A DNA stretch of 64,000 nucleotides from CAYOYK01 sp964408185 (GTDB lineage Bacteria > Bacillota > Clostridia > Christensenellales > Aristaeellaceae): positions 7,118-71,117 of the forward strand of contig CAYOYK010000009.1 in assembly GCA_964408185.1 (NCBI GenBank). Reading direction: 5' to 3'. Made by a program: the position numbers and the translations under genes. The notes under the pieces were generated by a model. It had not been told where the DNA came from and searched no databases. It saw nothing but the letters and a program-made list of their open reading frames with translations. Each line of letters begins with the position of its first letter. Position 1 is the first letter of the stretch. Shown here one piece after another: positions 35,442 through 44,193 of this stretch.

Positions 35442-36323
35442 ATGGCTCCAGCCATACGGACAATCGCTATGAAACGCACCCTTCACATCCCGGTAGAGGC
35501 TCCCCAGTATTCCGTGGTGACCGATATCGCCTTCGCGCAGGTGGACGCGTGGTTCGGCCACACGCGGCAGGATCTCAAGCTCGATTTGATCTACCCGGAG
35601 GACGACGCGCGCCGCTACCCCTGCGTCGTGTGGATCTGCGGCGGCGGCTGGCTGATGCTGGATAAATCCGCGCATCTGGCCTACCTGTCCGAGCTGGCGC
35701 GCAAGGGCTTTGTGGTGGCCAGTGTGCAGTACCGCACCAGCAATCAGGTCGCCTACCCCGCCCAGCTTCAGGATATCAAGGCGGGCATCCGCTACCTGCG
35801 CGCGCACGCGGCGCGCTACCATATCGATACGGAGCGCTTTGGCGTAATGGGCGAATCTGCCGGCGGCTACCTGTCCTGCATGGCCGCGCTGGATAACGAC
35901 CCCGCCAACGACGTGGGCGAATATCTGGGCGAGTCCAGCCGCGTGCAGGCCGCCTGCCCGTGGTATCCCCCGACGGACTTCCGCGGCTTCCCCTACCCGG
36001 ACGCGGAGTCCTGCGCGGCCTCGCCGGAATCCCTGCTGATGGGCCAAAACGTGCTGCTGCACCAAGACAAGGCCCTGCGCTGCTGCCCGGTAACGCTTGT
36101 AACCATGGACGCGCCGCCGTTTTTGATTATCCACGGCAATCAGGACATGGTTGTGCCCTTTGCGCAGGGGGACGAGCTGCACGACCTCCTGGAGGCGGCG
36201 GGCTGCGACGTCACGCTGCTGGCGCTGGACGGCGCGAACCATGCCGATATCCGGTTCTTCCAAAAGGAGGTCTGGGCGGAGATCGCCGCGTTCTTCCAAG
36301 GCAAGCTGGGGCTGCCCAAATAA
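35442..36323 (+). CDS. Alpha/beta hydrolase (BD-FAE/HSL-type esterase)
   Basis: The 293-residue protein has the fold of acetyl-xylan or feruloyl-type esterases. The oxyanion loop is WICGGGWLMLD, the nucleophile elbow GESAGGYLS (Ser near residue 139), and the Asp and His are in IIHGNQDMVVP and LDGANHADI. It has no signal peptide, so it acts inside the cell. The start at 35442 follows GAAAGGAATGT; ATG at 35469 is a possible alternative. A second esterase of similar type lies at 21630. The substrate is unknown. Confidence 0.85.
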   Translation: MAPAIRTIAMKRTLHIPVEAPQYSVVTDIAFAQVDAWFGHTRQDLKLDLIYPEDDARRYPCVVWICGGGWLMLDKSAHLAYLSELARKGFVVASVQYRTSNQVAYPAQLQDIKAGIRYLRAHAARYHIDTERFGVMGESAGGYLSCMAALDNDPANDVGEYLGESSRVQAACPWYPPTDFRGFPYPDAESCAASPESLLMGQNVLLHQDKALRCCPVTLVTMDAPPFLIIHGNQDMVVPFAQGDELHDLLEAAGCDVTLLALDGANHADIRFFQKEVWAEIAAFFQGKLGLPK

Positions 36324-36356
36324 AGTCCGCGACGCGCGCGCTTGAGATGCGTCGGA

Positions 36357-36380
36357 AAACCCGGTACGCCGGGTTTTTTT
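36357..36380 (+). terminator. Rho-independent terminator after the esterase
   Basis: AAACCCGG, TACG, CCGGGTTT followed by more T residues. Confidence 0.9.
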
Positions 36381-36386
36381 GATGTG

Positions 36387-36415
36387 TTGACAGGTAGAAT
36401 CTATGCGTGTATAAT
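36387..36415 (+). promoter_or_regulatory. Consensus sigma-A promoter of the marR-ABC operon
   Basis: TTGACA (36387-36392), exactly 17 bp, TATAAT (36410-36415). Just downstream GTTGGATG and TATGCAAC form an imperfect inverted repeat that could be the MarR operator. Such a strong promoter implies repression. Confidence 0.92.
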
Positions 36416-36460
36416 GTTGGATGTCGTACAGTTTGCTATGCAACAAGCAAGGAGGCGCTT

Positions 36461-36928
36461 ATGCCCTTTCCCACACCCGACCGCCCGGATGGCTTTATGC
36501 CGGGCGCGGAGGTACACCGGCTTTCCAACCGCATCCGACGGCTGATGGAGAACAACTGCCAGCGCCCGGAGGCCGCCACGGGCAACAACGGCCGCATCAT
36601 CCGCTACCTGAGCCGCCATGAGGGCAAGGACGTCTTTCAGAAGGACTTGGAGGAGGCGTTTGGCATTACGCGCTCCACGGCCTCCAAGGTGCTGCGGCTC
36701 ATGGAGCAAAAGGGACTGGTGCGCCGGGAGGGCGTGCCGCAGGACGCGCGCCTCAAAAAGTTGTCCCTCACCGAGAGATCCCGCGAGCTGACCCGGAAGA
36801 TGCTGGCCGAGGGAGCCGCCATGGACAAGCGCCTGCTGCAAGGCTTTACGCCGGAGGAGGCCGCCCGGCTGGAGGACTATTTGGAGCGCATGCGTCACAA
36901 TCTGGAGGAAGGAGAACCCCTCAAATGA
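36461..36928 (+). CDS. MarR family transcriptional regulator
   Basis: The 155-residue winged-helix protein reads KDLEEAFGITRSTASKVLRLMEQKGLV for the recognition helix and wing, followed by DARLKKLSLTERSREL. MarR proteins repress drug-efflux operons and release DNA on ligand binding. The start ATG 36461 has AAGGAGG 6 nt upstream. Its stop overlaps the first ABC gene by ATGA. This self-contained repressor plus heterodimeric exporter arrangement suggests autoregulated multidrug efflux; the inducer is unknown. Confidence 0.93.
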   Translation: MPFPTPDRPDGFMPGAEVHRLSNRIRRLMENNCQRPEAATGNNGRIIRYLSRHEGKDVFQKDLEEAFGITRSTASKVLRLMEQKGLVRREGVPQDARLKKLSLTERSRELTRKMLAEGAAMDKRLLQGFTPEEAARLEDYLERMRHNLEEGEPLK

Positions 36929-38673
36929 TCAAAAAACTGATGCGGAGCATCCGCGAGTACAAAACGCCGTCCATCAAGGCGCCCGTATACGTATCGCTGG
37001 AGGTGGTCATGGAGGTCGTGATTCCGCTGCTGATGGCGGAGCTGATCGACAAGGGCATCAACGGCGGCAACATGAGCTACATCCTCAAAATGGGGCTGAT
37101 TCTGCTTTTGTCGGCCTGCGTGTCGCTGCTGATGGGCGTGCTGTCCGGCAAGTACGCGGCGGAGGCCTCCGCCGGCTTTGCCAAAAACCTGCGGCACGAT
37201 ATGTTCGCGCACGCGCAGGGCTTCTCGTTTGCCAACATCGACCATTTTTCCACCGCCGGGCTTGTTACGCGCATGACCACGGACGTGACCAACGTGCAGA
37301 ACGCTTACCAAATGATCATCCGCACGGCGGTGCGCTCCCCGTTTATGCTGCTGTTCTCGCTGATCGCGGCCATCGGCATCGACGCGCGAATCTCCATGGT
37401 TTTTCTCATTTTCATCCCGATTTTGGGCGTGGGGCTGTTTTTCATCGCCTCGCGCGCGCACCCCATCTTTGAGCGCGTGTTCAAAACGTACGATCAGCTC
37501 AACGGCGTGGTGCAGGAGAACCTGCGCGGCATCCGCGTGGTGAAGGCCTTTGTGCGCGAGGAGTACGAGGAGGACAAGTTCAACCGCATCTCCGAGCGTA
37601 TCTATCGGGATTTCTCCAAGGCGGAAAAGCTGCTGGCGTTTAACATGCCGCTCATGCAGGGGTGCATGTACGCCTGCGTGCTGCTGGTCAGCTGGCTGGG
37701 CGCGCGGGCCGTGGTGGCCTGCGGCGGCGACGCGGCGCTGGGCCTCTCCACCGGGGAGCTGACCAGCCTGTTCACCTACGCCACGCAGATCCTCTCCAGC
37801 CTGATGATGCTCTCCATGGTCTTTGTGATGATCGTCATCTCCCGCGCGTCCATGGAGCGCATCGTGGAGGTGCTGGACGAGCAGAGCGATATCACCAACC
37901 CCGACGACGCGCTCCACGCCGTGCGGGACGGCTCCGTCGAGTTTCGGGACGTGACCTTCCGCTACAACAGCGCCGCCGAAAAGCCCGCGCTGAGCCACAT
38001 CAGCCTGCAAATCGCCTCCGGGCAGACCATCGGGATTCTGGGCGGCACCGGGTCCGCCAAATCCTCGCTGGTGCAGCTGATCCCCCGCCTGTACGACGCA
38101 AGCGAGGGCGCCGTGCTGGTGGGCGGCGAGGACGTGCGGCGGTACGATTTGGACACGCTGCGCGACGCGGTGGCCTTTGTGCTGCAAAAGAACGAGCTGT
38201 TCAGCGGCACCATCCGCGACAACCTGCGCTGGGGCGATGAAAACGCAACGGACGAGGAGATCGAGCGCGCGTGCCGGCTCGCGCAGGCCGACGGGTTCAT
38301 CCGCGCGTTCCCGGACGGGTACGATACCCGCATCGAGCAGGGCGGAACCAACGTGTCCGGCGGGCAGAAGCAGCGCCTTTGCATCGCCCGCGCGCTGCTG
38401 AAGAAGCCAAACATCCTGATCTTGGACGATTCCACCAGCGCCGTGGATACCGCCACCGACGCGGCCATCCGCAAGGCGTTCCGCGAGGAGCTGCCGCAAA
38501 CGACCAAGCTGATTATCGCGCAGCGCATCGCCTCGGTGATGGACGCGGACAAAATCCTCGTGCTGGACGAGGGCCGTCTGACGGCTGCGGGCACGCACGA
38601 CGAGCTGATGGCGCAAAGCGATATCTACCGCGAGGTTTACGAATCGCAGATGAAGGGAGGCAACGCGGCATGA
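36925..38673 (+). CDS. ABC exporter half, degenerate ATPase site (heterodimer subunit 1)
   Basis: The 582-residue protein has six membrane helices and an ATPase domain. Two catalytic positions are altered. Walker A reads GGTGSAKSS (Ala for the conserved Gly before Lys), and after Walker B ILILDD the catalytic Glu is Asp. The signature NVSGGQKQRLCIARAL is intact. This is what is seen in one half of heterodimeric exporters such as LmrCD/YheIH, where one ATP site is non-hydrolysing. It overlaps marR at its start and the second half-transporter at its end, both by ATGA. Confidence 0.93.
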   Translation: MIKKLMRSIREYKTPSIKAPVYVSLEVVMEVVIPLLMAELIDKGINGGNMSYILKMGLILLLSACVSLLMGVLSGKYAAEASAGFAKNLRHDMFAHAQGFSFANIDHFSTAGLVTRMTTDVTNVQNAYQMIIRTAVRSPFMLLFSLIAAIGIDARISMVFLIFIPILGVGLFFIASRAHPIFERVFKTYDQLNGVVQENLRGIRVVKAFVREEYEEDKFNRISERIYRDFSKAEKLLAFNMPLMQGCMYACVLLVSWLGARAVVACGGDAALGLSTGELTSLFTYATQILSSLMMLSMVFVMIVISRASMERIVEVLDEQSDITNPDDALHAVRDGSVEFRDVTFRYNSAAEKPALSHISLQIASGQTIGILGGTGSAKSSLVQLIPRLYDASEGAVLVGGEDVRRYDLDTLRDAVAFVLQKNELFSGTIRDNLRWGDENATDEEIERACRLAQADGFIRAFPDGYDTRIEQGGTNVSGGQKQRLCIARALLKKPNILILDDSTSAVDTATDAAIRKAFREELPQTTKLIIAQRIASVMDADKILVLDEGRLTAAGTHDELMAQSDIYREVYESQMKGGNAA

Positions 38674-40586
38674 TGCGAGGCACGAGAATGCGGGGCGACG
38701 GCCGTCGTCCCCATGACATCAAGGGAACCGTCGCGCGGCTGATGGACTATGTCGGGCAGTATCGCGCGCGGCTGGCGCTGGTTTTTGTGTGCATCCTCAT
38801 CAGCGCCGTGGTCGGCGTGCTCAACTCGCTGTTCCTGCGCACGCTCATAGACGATTACATCACGCCGCTGCTGGCCGCCTCCAGCGCGGACTTCAGCGGG
38901 CTGCTGGGCGCGATTGTGAAAATGGCGTGCGTGTTCGCCGTGGGCGCGCTGTCCGGGTACCTGTACAACCGCCTGATGGTGGCCGTGGCGCAGGGCGTGC
39001 TCAAGCGCATCCGGGACGATATGTTCGCGCACATGCAAACGCTGCCCATCCGGTACTTTGATACGCACAGCCACGGCGAGGTGATGAGCCACTACACCAA
39101 CGATACCGACACGCTGCGCCAGATGATCGCGCAGGCGCTGCCGCAGGTCTGCTCGTCGCTGGTGAGCATCGTGGCGGTGTTTATCGCCATGCTGTCCGTC
39201 AGCGTATGGCTGACGCTGTTCGTCATCGTCTTTGTGACGGCCATGCTGTGGCTGGTCAAGCGGCTTTCCGGGCAGAGCGGCAAATACTTTGTGCGGCAGC
39301 AGCAAACCCTTGCGGACGTCAACGGCTACATCGAGGAGATGGTCAACGGCCAGCGTGTGGTCAAGGTTTTCTGCCGCGAGCAAAAAACGGTGGCCGAGTT
39401 TGACGCGCGCAACGAGGCGCTGCGCGGGAACGCCGCCGAGGCCAACAAGTTTGCCAACGTGCTGGGCCCCGTGACCAACAATTTGGGGCACGCGCTGTAT
39501 GTGGCGCTGGCCGTGCTGGGCGCGGCGCTCTGCCTCGGCGGCGTGCCCAACGTGTACCTCGCGGGCACAAACCTGATGACGCTGGGTATGATCGCCTCCA
39601 TGATGACGCTCTCGCGCAGCTTCATCATGCCCATCAGCCAAGTCTCGCAGCAGATCTCGTCCGTCATCATGGCGCTGGCCGGCGCGGAGCGCATCTTCCG
39701 CCTGATGGACGAGGCCTCCGAGACCGACGAGGGCTACGTGACGCTGGTCAACGCGCGCAAGGAAAACGGCGAGCTGACGGCGGCCGACGCGCGCACGGGC
39801 CTGTGGGCTTGGAAGCATCCCCACCACGACGGCAGCGTGACCTATACGGAGCTCCGCGGCGACGTGGTGCTGGACGACGTGGACTTCGGCTATACCGAGG
39901 ATAAGCCCGTGCTGCACAACGTATCGCTCTTTGCCAAGCCCGGCCAGAAGATCGCCTTTGTGGGCGCGACGGGCGCGGGCAAGACCACCATCACCAACCT
40001 GCTCAACCGCTTTTACGATATCGCGGACGGCAAGATCCGCTACGACGGCATCAACATCAACAAAATCAAAAAGGACGACCTGCGCCGCTCGCTGGGCATG
40101 GTGCTGCAGGACGTAAACCTGTTCACCGGCACCGTGATGGACAACCTGCGCTACGGCAAGCTGGACGCGACCGACGAGGAATGTATCGCGGCGGCCAAGC
40201 TGGTCAACGCCGACGGCTTTATCCGCATGCTGCCAAACGGCTACCAAACCGTGCTTTCCGGCGACGGCAGCGGCCTCAGCCAAGGGCAGCGGCAGCTCAT
40301 CTCCATCGCCCGCGCGGCCGCGGCCGACCCGCCCGTGATGATTCTGGACGAGGCCACCTCGTCCATCGACACGCGCACCGAGGCCATCGTGCAAAAGGGC
40401 ATGGACGCGCTGATGCACGGGCGCACGGTGTTTGTGATCGCGCACCGGCTGTCCACCGTGCGCAACGCGGACGCCATCATGGTGCTGGACCACGGCCGCA
40501 TCATCGAGCGCGGCGACCACCAATCCCTGATCGCGCAAAAGGGCACCTATTACAGGCTGTATACCGGCGCGTTTGAGCTGGACTGA
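38670..40586 (+). CDS. ABC exporter half, catalytic (heterodimer subunit 2)
   Basis: The 638-residue partner has six membrane helices, then a roughly 60-residue insert before the ATPase domain (around ARKENGELTAADARTGLW). The ATPase domain has canonical Walker A GATGAGKTT, signature LSQGQRQLISIARAA, and Walker B MILDEATSSID with the catalytic Glu. It should form the export channel with the upstream subunit. The start ATG 38670 (a second ATG follows at 38673) lies after AAGGGAGG. The long frame starting further upstream is an out-of-frame shadow of the first subunit. Confidence 0.93.
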   Translation: MMRGTRMRGDGRRPHDIKGTVARLMDYVGQYRARLALVFVCILISAVVGVLNSLFLRTLIDDYITPLLAASSADFSGLLGAIVKMACVFAVGALSGYLYNRLMVAVAQGVLKRIRDDMFAHMQTLPIRYFDTHSHGEVMSHYTNDTDTLRQMIAQALPQVCSSLVSIVAVFIAMLSVSVWLTLFVIVFVTAMLWLVKRLSGQSGKYFVRQQQTLADVNGYIEEMVNGQRVVKVFCREQKTVAEFDARNEALRGNAAEANKFANVLGPVTNNLGHALYVALAVLGAALCLGGVPNVYLAGTNLMTLGMIASMMTLSRSFIMPISQVSQQISSVIMALAGAERIFRLMDEASETDEGYVTLVNARKENGELTAADARTGLWAWKHPHHDGSVTYTELRGDVVLDDVDFGYTEDKPVLHNVSLFAKPGQKIAFVGATGAGKTTITNLLNRFYDIADGKIRYDGININKIKKDDLRRSLGMVLQDVNLFTGTVMDNLRYGKLDATDEECIAAAKLVNADGFIRMLPNGYQTVLSGDGSGLSQGQRQLISIARAAAADPPVMILDEATSSIDTRTEAIVQKGMDALMHGRTVFVIAHRLSTVRNADAIMVLDHGRIIERGDHQSLIAQKGTYYRLYTGAFELD

Positions 40587-40631
40587 TACAAGGGACATGC
40601 CCGGCCTTCCGCCGGGCGGACAGGAGGCGGC

Positions 40632-41159
40632 ATGGAGGCTTGCACCCACTACAAATACTGCCCGGAATGCGGCGCGAGGCTTGTGGACAGGCCCGCGGGC
40701 GACGACGGCGACGTGCCATACTGCGAGAATTGCCGGCAGTTCTGGTTTGACAGCTTTGCAAGCTGCGTGATCGTGCTGGTGTATAACCAGTTTGACGAGG
40801 TGGTGCTGGGGCGGCAGTCGTACCTATCCAAGCAATACGCGTCGTTCACCTCCGGCTACATCACGCCGGGCGAGACCGCCGAGGTCTGCGCCGTGCGCGA
40901 GGTCAAGGAGGAGCTCGGCATTGACGTGACCGAGCTGGAATACGCGGGCACGTACTGGTTTGCCCTGCGCGGGCAGCTGATGCACGGCTTTATCGCCTAC
41001 GCGCCCAAGTGCGAGCTGACGCTCTCCCCGGAGGTGGATTCCGCCGAGTGGGTGCCCGCGCTGGAGGCTCCCAAGCACATGCACCCGGACAGGCCCGGCA
41101 ACGCCGCGCACCCGATCTATCGGCTGTTCCTGCAAAAGCGCGGCCTCGCGGCGCGGTAG
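40632..41159 (+). CDS. Nudix hydrolase with N-terminal zinc ribbon (NudC-like)
   Basis: The 175-residue protein begins with a zinc ribbon (YCPECG...YCENC). It then carries a complete Nudix box, GYITPGETAEVCAVREVKEELGI (G-x5-E-x7-REVKEELG). The layout recalls NADH pyrophosphatase NudC, but the protein is shorter and the NudC SQPWPFP motif is not seen, so the substrate may be another nucleoside diphosphate derivative. ATG 40632 follows GGACAGGAGGCGGC, 45 nt after the exporter operon, which may drive it. Confidence 0.88.
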   Translation: MEACTHYKYCPECGARLVDRPAGDDGDVPYCENCRQFWFDSFASCVIVLVYNQFDEVVLGRQSYLSKQYASFTSGYITPGETAEVCAVREVKEELGIDVTELEYAGTYWFALRGQLMHGFIAYAPKCELTLSPEVDSAEWVPALEAPKHMHPDRPGNAAHPIYRLFLQKRGLAAR

Positions 41160-41248
41160 GCAGGGGAAAAAACGTCATACTTGTAAATAAATGCATCAAT
41201 TGCCTGATTGACGCAACATTTTACACTCTTTGCGCGTCTGATAAACGT

Positions 41249-41298
41249 AACGATTGCGTTACCATTGCTCGGCATTTGTCACAGTTTCCTGACAAAAT
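41249..41298. promoter_or_regulatory. Two inverted repeats in an AT-rich control region
   Basis: GTAACG, ATTG, CGTTAC (41249-41264) is perfect, and TTTGTCA, N8, TGACAAA (41277-41298) is perfect. They lie in the unusually AT-rich 274-bp gap before the peptidoglycan-binding gene. ACTTGTAA near 41179 and its complement TTACAAGT near 41303 also flank them. These look like regulator sites; the regulator is not known. Confidence 0.5.
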
Positions 41299-41322
41299 GC
41301 TTACAAGTGTATCAAAACCCTT

Positions 41323-41350
41323 TACTATCAGGACGGGCTTGGTATACTGA
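41323..41350 (+). promoter_or_regulatory. Promoter of the peptidoglycan-binding protein gene
   Basis: TTTACT (41323-41328), 16 bp, TATACT (41345-41350) preceded by TGG. Confidence 0.6.
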
Positions 41351-41433
41351 GCTTGGAGAACTTATTGGTTCGTTTATCAATGCGCCGCGAAAGCGGCCGA
41401 TCTCATACGACCCGTCACTCAGGAGGGATGAAG

Positions 41434-42450
41434 ATGAATACCAACCGCATTCGCAAACTGCTTGTTTCCGCACTCCTCATACTGATCGTCATCAGCCTTA
41501 CGACCGTGGCGGTGGCGCAGTACGCCACCATTCCCTTTGGCGAGGAGAGCCAGCGCGTGCGCAGCATGCAGACCGCGCTGAAGAACAAGGGCTTCTACAA
41601 GGGCTTTGTGGACGGCAAGTTTGGCGCGGGCACCAAGTCGGCCATCAAAAAGTATCAGGCCTCCATCGGCCTGCACGCGGACGGCCGCCCCGGTAACAAA
41701 ACGCTGACAGCGCTGTACAACGGCGCAAGCGCCGTCAACACGCCCACCGCCGCGCAGGCGCGCACGCTGGCCAAGCCCAAAAGCGCCAACACGCTGGCCT
41801 ACGGCATGGTGAACGCGCGCGTGCGCAGCTTACAGCGCGCCCTGACCGTGCTGGGCTTCTACAAGGGTTCCATCGACGGCCAGTATGGCGATATGACGAT
41901 GGCGTCCGTGAAGGCCTTCCAGCGTTCCGTCGGCCTGCACGCGGATGGCATGGCCGGCACCCGCACGCTGAACTCCCTGAACGAAAAGCAGAGCAAGGTG
42001 CATGTGGGCACCACCACGCTGCTTTCCACCGGCTCGCAGGGCGCCATGGTCAGCGCGCTGCAAGCCGAGCTGACGGCGCTGGGCTATACCATCGGCGATG
42101 CGTCCGGCTTGTACGGCGCGGATACCCGCGCGGCTGTTTTGGCCTACCAAAAGGCCAACCAGCTGGAGGAGACCGGCACGGTGAGCGAAAGCCTGTACAA
42201 CAAGATCACCGTCAAGGTTCCTGTTCGCACGACGTATGCCACCCTGCAGCCCGGTACCAGCAGCGCCAGCGTCGGCACCATGAAGGCCAAGCTCATCTCC
42301 CTGAAGCTGCTCGACGCCGCCAACACCTCCAACGATTACGACGCAGCCACCGTCACCGCTGTGCGGGCGTTCCAATCCAACTACGGGCTGAAGGTGGACG
42401 GCGTCGCCGGCAACAAGACGCTCACCAAGCTCTATCAGCTGGTTCCGTAA
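41434..42450 (+). CDS. Secreted protein with four peptidoglycan-binding repeats
   Basis: The 338-residue protein has an N-terminal signal or anchor (KLLVSALLILIVISLTTVAVA). Four PG_binding_1 domains follow, at about 35-95, 120-180, 195-255 and 275-338. Clear repeats are VRSMQTALKNKGFYKGFVDG...VRSLQRALTVLGFYKGSIDG and later divergent copies. No catalytic domain is attached, so it probably binds the cell wall as a structural or accessory protein. I chose ATG 41434, 6 nt after AGGAGGG; ATG 41428 touches the ribosome site. It has its own AT-rich control region. Confidence 0.9.
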   Translation: MNTNRIRKLLVSALLILIVISLTTVAVAQYATIPFGEESQRVRSMQTALKNKGFYKGFVDGKFGAGTKSAIKKYQASIGLHADGRPGNKTLTALYNGASAVNTPTAAQARTLAKPKSANTLAYGMVNARVRSLQRALTVLGFYKGSIDGQYGDMTMASVKAFQRSVGLHADGMAGTRTLNSLNEKQSKVHVGTTTLLSTGSQGAMVSALQAELTALGYTIGDASGLYGADTRAAVLAYQKANQLEETGTVSESLYNKITVKVPVRTTYATLQPGTSSASVGTMKAKLISLKLLDAANTSNDYDAATVTAVRAFQSNYGLKVDGVAGNKTLTKLYQLVP

Positions 42451-42486
42451 GCGCATTCCGGCGCGGGCGCATCGCGCCGTTTCCAA

Positions 42487-42546
42487 GAGGCCGTTCCACT
42501 GACAGCGAGACCAGCAGGACTGGGTCGGACTCGGTGGAACGGTCTC
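42487..42546 (+). other. Long structured hairpin upstream of tdk
   Basis: GAGGCCGTTCCAC (42487-42499) pairs with GTGGAACGGTCTC (42534-42546), 13 bp including one G-U. The loop holds a second helix (CGAGACC with GGGTC and CTCG). There is no T tract, so it is not a standard terminator of the upstream gene. It could be a leader RNA element of tdk or an mRNA-stabilising end. Confidence 0.6.
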
Positions 42547-42585
42547 TCCGTCTGTGCGCAAATCCGCAAAAGGCAGGGATCGGTC

Positions 42586-43155
42586 ATGGCCAAGCTCTAC
42601 TTCCGGTACGGGGCGATGGGCTCCAGCAAGACAGCCAACGCCATCATGGTGCGGCACAACTACATGGAGCGCGGGCAGCGCGTGCTGATGCTGAAGCCGC
42701 AGCTCGATACCCGCGACGGCGCGCGGCTGATCTCCTCCCGCAGCGGGCTGACCTGCGAGTGCAGCTTTGTGGAGGAGCTCCCCCGGCTGGATATCACGCA
42801 GTACCATTGCCTCATTGTTGACGAGGCGCAGTTTCTCACCAAGGCGCAGGTGGAGGAGCTGGTGCGCATTGTTGACGAGGAGAACATCCCCGTCATCGCC
42901 TACGGTCTGCGCGCGGACTTTCAGGGCAATTTTTTCGAGGGCAGCAAGTGGCTGATGGCTTGGGCCGATACCATCGAGGAGGTCAAGACCATCTGCTGGT
43001 GCGGCAAGAAGGCCATCTGCAACGCGCGCGTGTGCGACGGGCGCGTGGTCAAGGAGGGCGAGCAGGTGGTGCTGGGCGGCAGCGAGGCGTATGTGAGCCT
43101 CTGCCGCAGGCATTGGGCCAGCGGACAGCTTGGCCCAAGCGCGGACCAGCCCTGA
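42586..43155 (+). CDS. tdk: Thymidine kinase
   Basis: The 189-residue type II thymidine kinase has the P-loop GAMGSSKT (9-16), the DEAQF motif with the catalytic Glu, the lasso region with SEAYVSLCRRHW, and Cys residues for a zinc site (CWCGKKAICNARV). It phosphorylates thymidine for salvage. The P-loop is GAMGSSKT rather than the common GPMFSGKT; the lysine is kept. ATG 42586 follows AGGCAGGG. No partner gene; it converges on the zinc transporter operon. Confidence 0.93.
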   Translation: MAKLYFRYGAMGSSKTANAIMVRHNYMERGQRVLMLKPQLDTRDGARLISSRSGLTCECSFVEELPRLDITQYHCLIVDEAQFLTKAQVEELVRIVDEENIPVIAYGLRADFQGNFFEGSKWLMAWADTIEEVKTICWCGKKAICNARVCDGRVVKEGEQVVLGGSEAYVSLCRRHWASGQLGPSADQP

Positions 43156-43239
43156 CGGAATGGCCGCGCGCAGGCGCATAGCATCCCCGCGAAGCGCCGT
43201 TTGCGGCGACGGCAGGCGCGAAAAGGATTGTCAACGAGG

Positions 43240-43270
43240 AAGGGCGCGTCCGTGTGATGGACGCGCCCTT
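43240..43270. terminator. 12-bp hairpin between convergent genes
   Basis: AAGGGCGCGTCC and GGACGCGCCCTT flank GTGTGAT; no T tract. Confidence 0.55.
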
Positions 43271-43332
43271 ACCATATTCCTCTATGCAACCGCGTCGCCC
43301 CTCCGCGTGCGCCGATAACGGGCGGCAAGCCC

Positions 43333-44193
43333 CTACGCCTGCTTGGCGCGCTCGCGGCGGCCTTGCACCGCCGAGGGGATCAGGCTGAGAAAATATGCCG
43401 CCGCCGCGCACAGCACAATCGCCGCGCCGGCGGGCACGTTTTGATAGTAGCTCAGCGCCAGCCCGCCCACGCCGGACAGCACGCTCAGGCACACGCTGGT
43501 CGCGGCGTGCGCGCGTGCCGTGCGGCACACGTTCCGGCCCGCGGCGGCCGGGAGGATAAGCAGCGCGTTGATGAGCAGCACGCCCACAAACCGGATGGCA
43601 AGCATCACCACAATGGACAGCAGCGCGGCGAAGGCGTACTCCACCAGCCAGCCCTTGACCCCCCGGCTTCCGGCCAGCGCCGGGTTGACGCTCTGCATGG
43701 CCAGCGGGTTATACAGCAGCGCCCACGCGACGGTTCCCGCAACCAGCATGATCGCCAGCACGAGCAGATCGTCCGGGGTGGCGGCGAGCACATCGCCCAC
43801 AAGGAGCGAGGTGTAGTTTTTCACGCCGCCCTTGGCCAGCAAAAACAGGCCCAGCGCCAGCGACGTGTTGGAGAACACGCTGATGACCGTGTCCGTGCTG
43901 CTCCGGCCGCTCTGCTTGATGCGGCTGATAAAGATCGCCCAAAAGAAGCCGAACACCAGCATGCTTACCAGATCGTTGCTCACGCCCAGCAGCATGCCGA
44001 TGCCTACGCCGCACAGCGCGCTGTGGCCCAGCGCGTCGCTGAAAAACGCCATTTGCTGATTGACCGCCATGGTGCCCATCAGGCCCAGCAGCGGTGTGAG
44101 CAGCAGCAGCGCCAGAAAGGCGTTCTTCATGAAATTGAGCTGCAAAAAGGAAAGCGGCAGCACCGTGTCGATGGCATGGTAGATCGCGTCCAT
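43333..44193 (-). CDS. znuB: Zinc/manganese ABC transporter permease (ZnuB-like)
   Basis: The 286-residue ABC-3 family permease has about eight membrane helices and the conserved segments FFSDALGHSALCGVGIGML and LLINALLILPAAAGRNVCRT. It imports divalent metal, most likely zinc or manganese. ATG 44193 overlaps the ATPase stop (TGATG), 7 nt after AAAGGAGG; ATG 44196 is the alternative. The substrate-binding lipoprotein (ZnuA-type) that such systems need is not nearby. Confidence 0.88.
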   Translation of the reverse strand: MDAIYHAIDTVLPLSFLQLNFMKNAFLALLLLTPLLGLMGTMAVNQQMAFFSDALGHSALCGVGIGMLLGVSNDLVSMLVFGFFWAIFISRIKQSGRSSTDTVISVFSNTSLALGLFLLAKGGVKNYTSLLVGDVLAATPDDLLVLAIMLVAGTVAWALLYNPLAMQSVNPALAGSRGVKGWLVEYAFAALLSIVVMLAIRFVGVLLINALLILPAAAGRNVCRTARAHAATSVCLSVLSGVGGLALSYYQNVPAGAAIVLCAAAAYFLSLIPSAVQGRRERAKQA

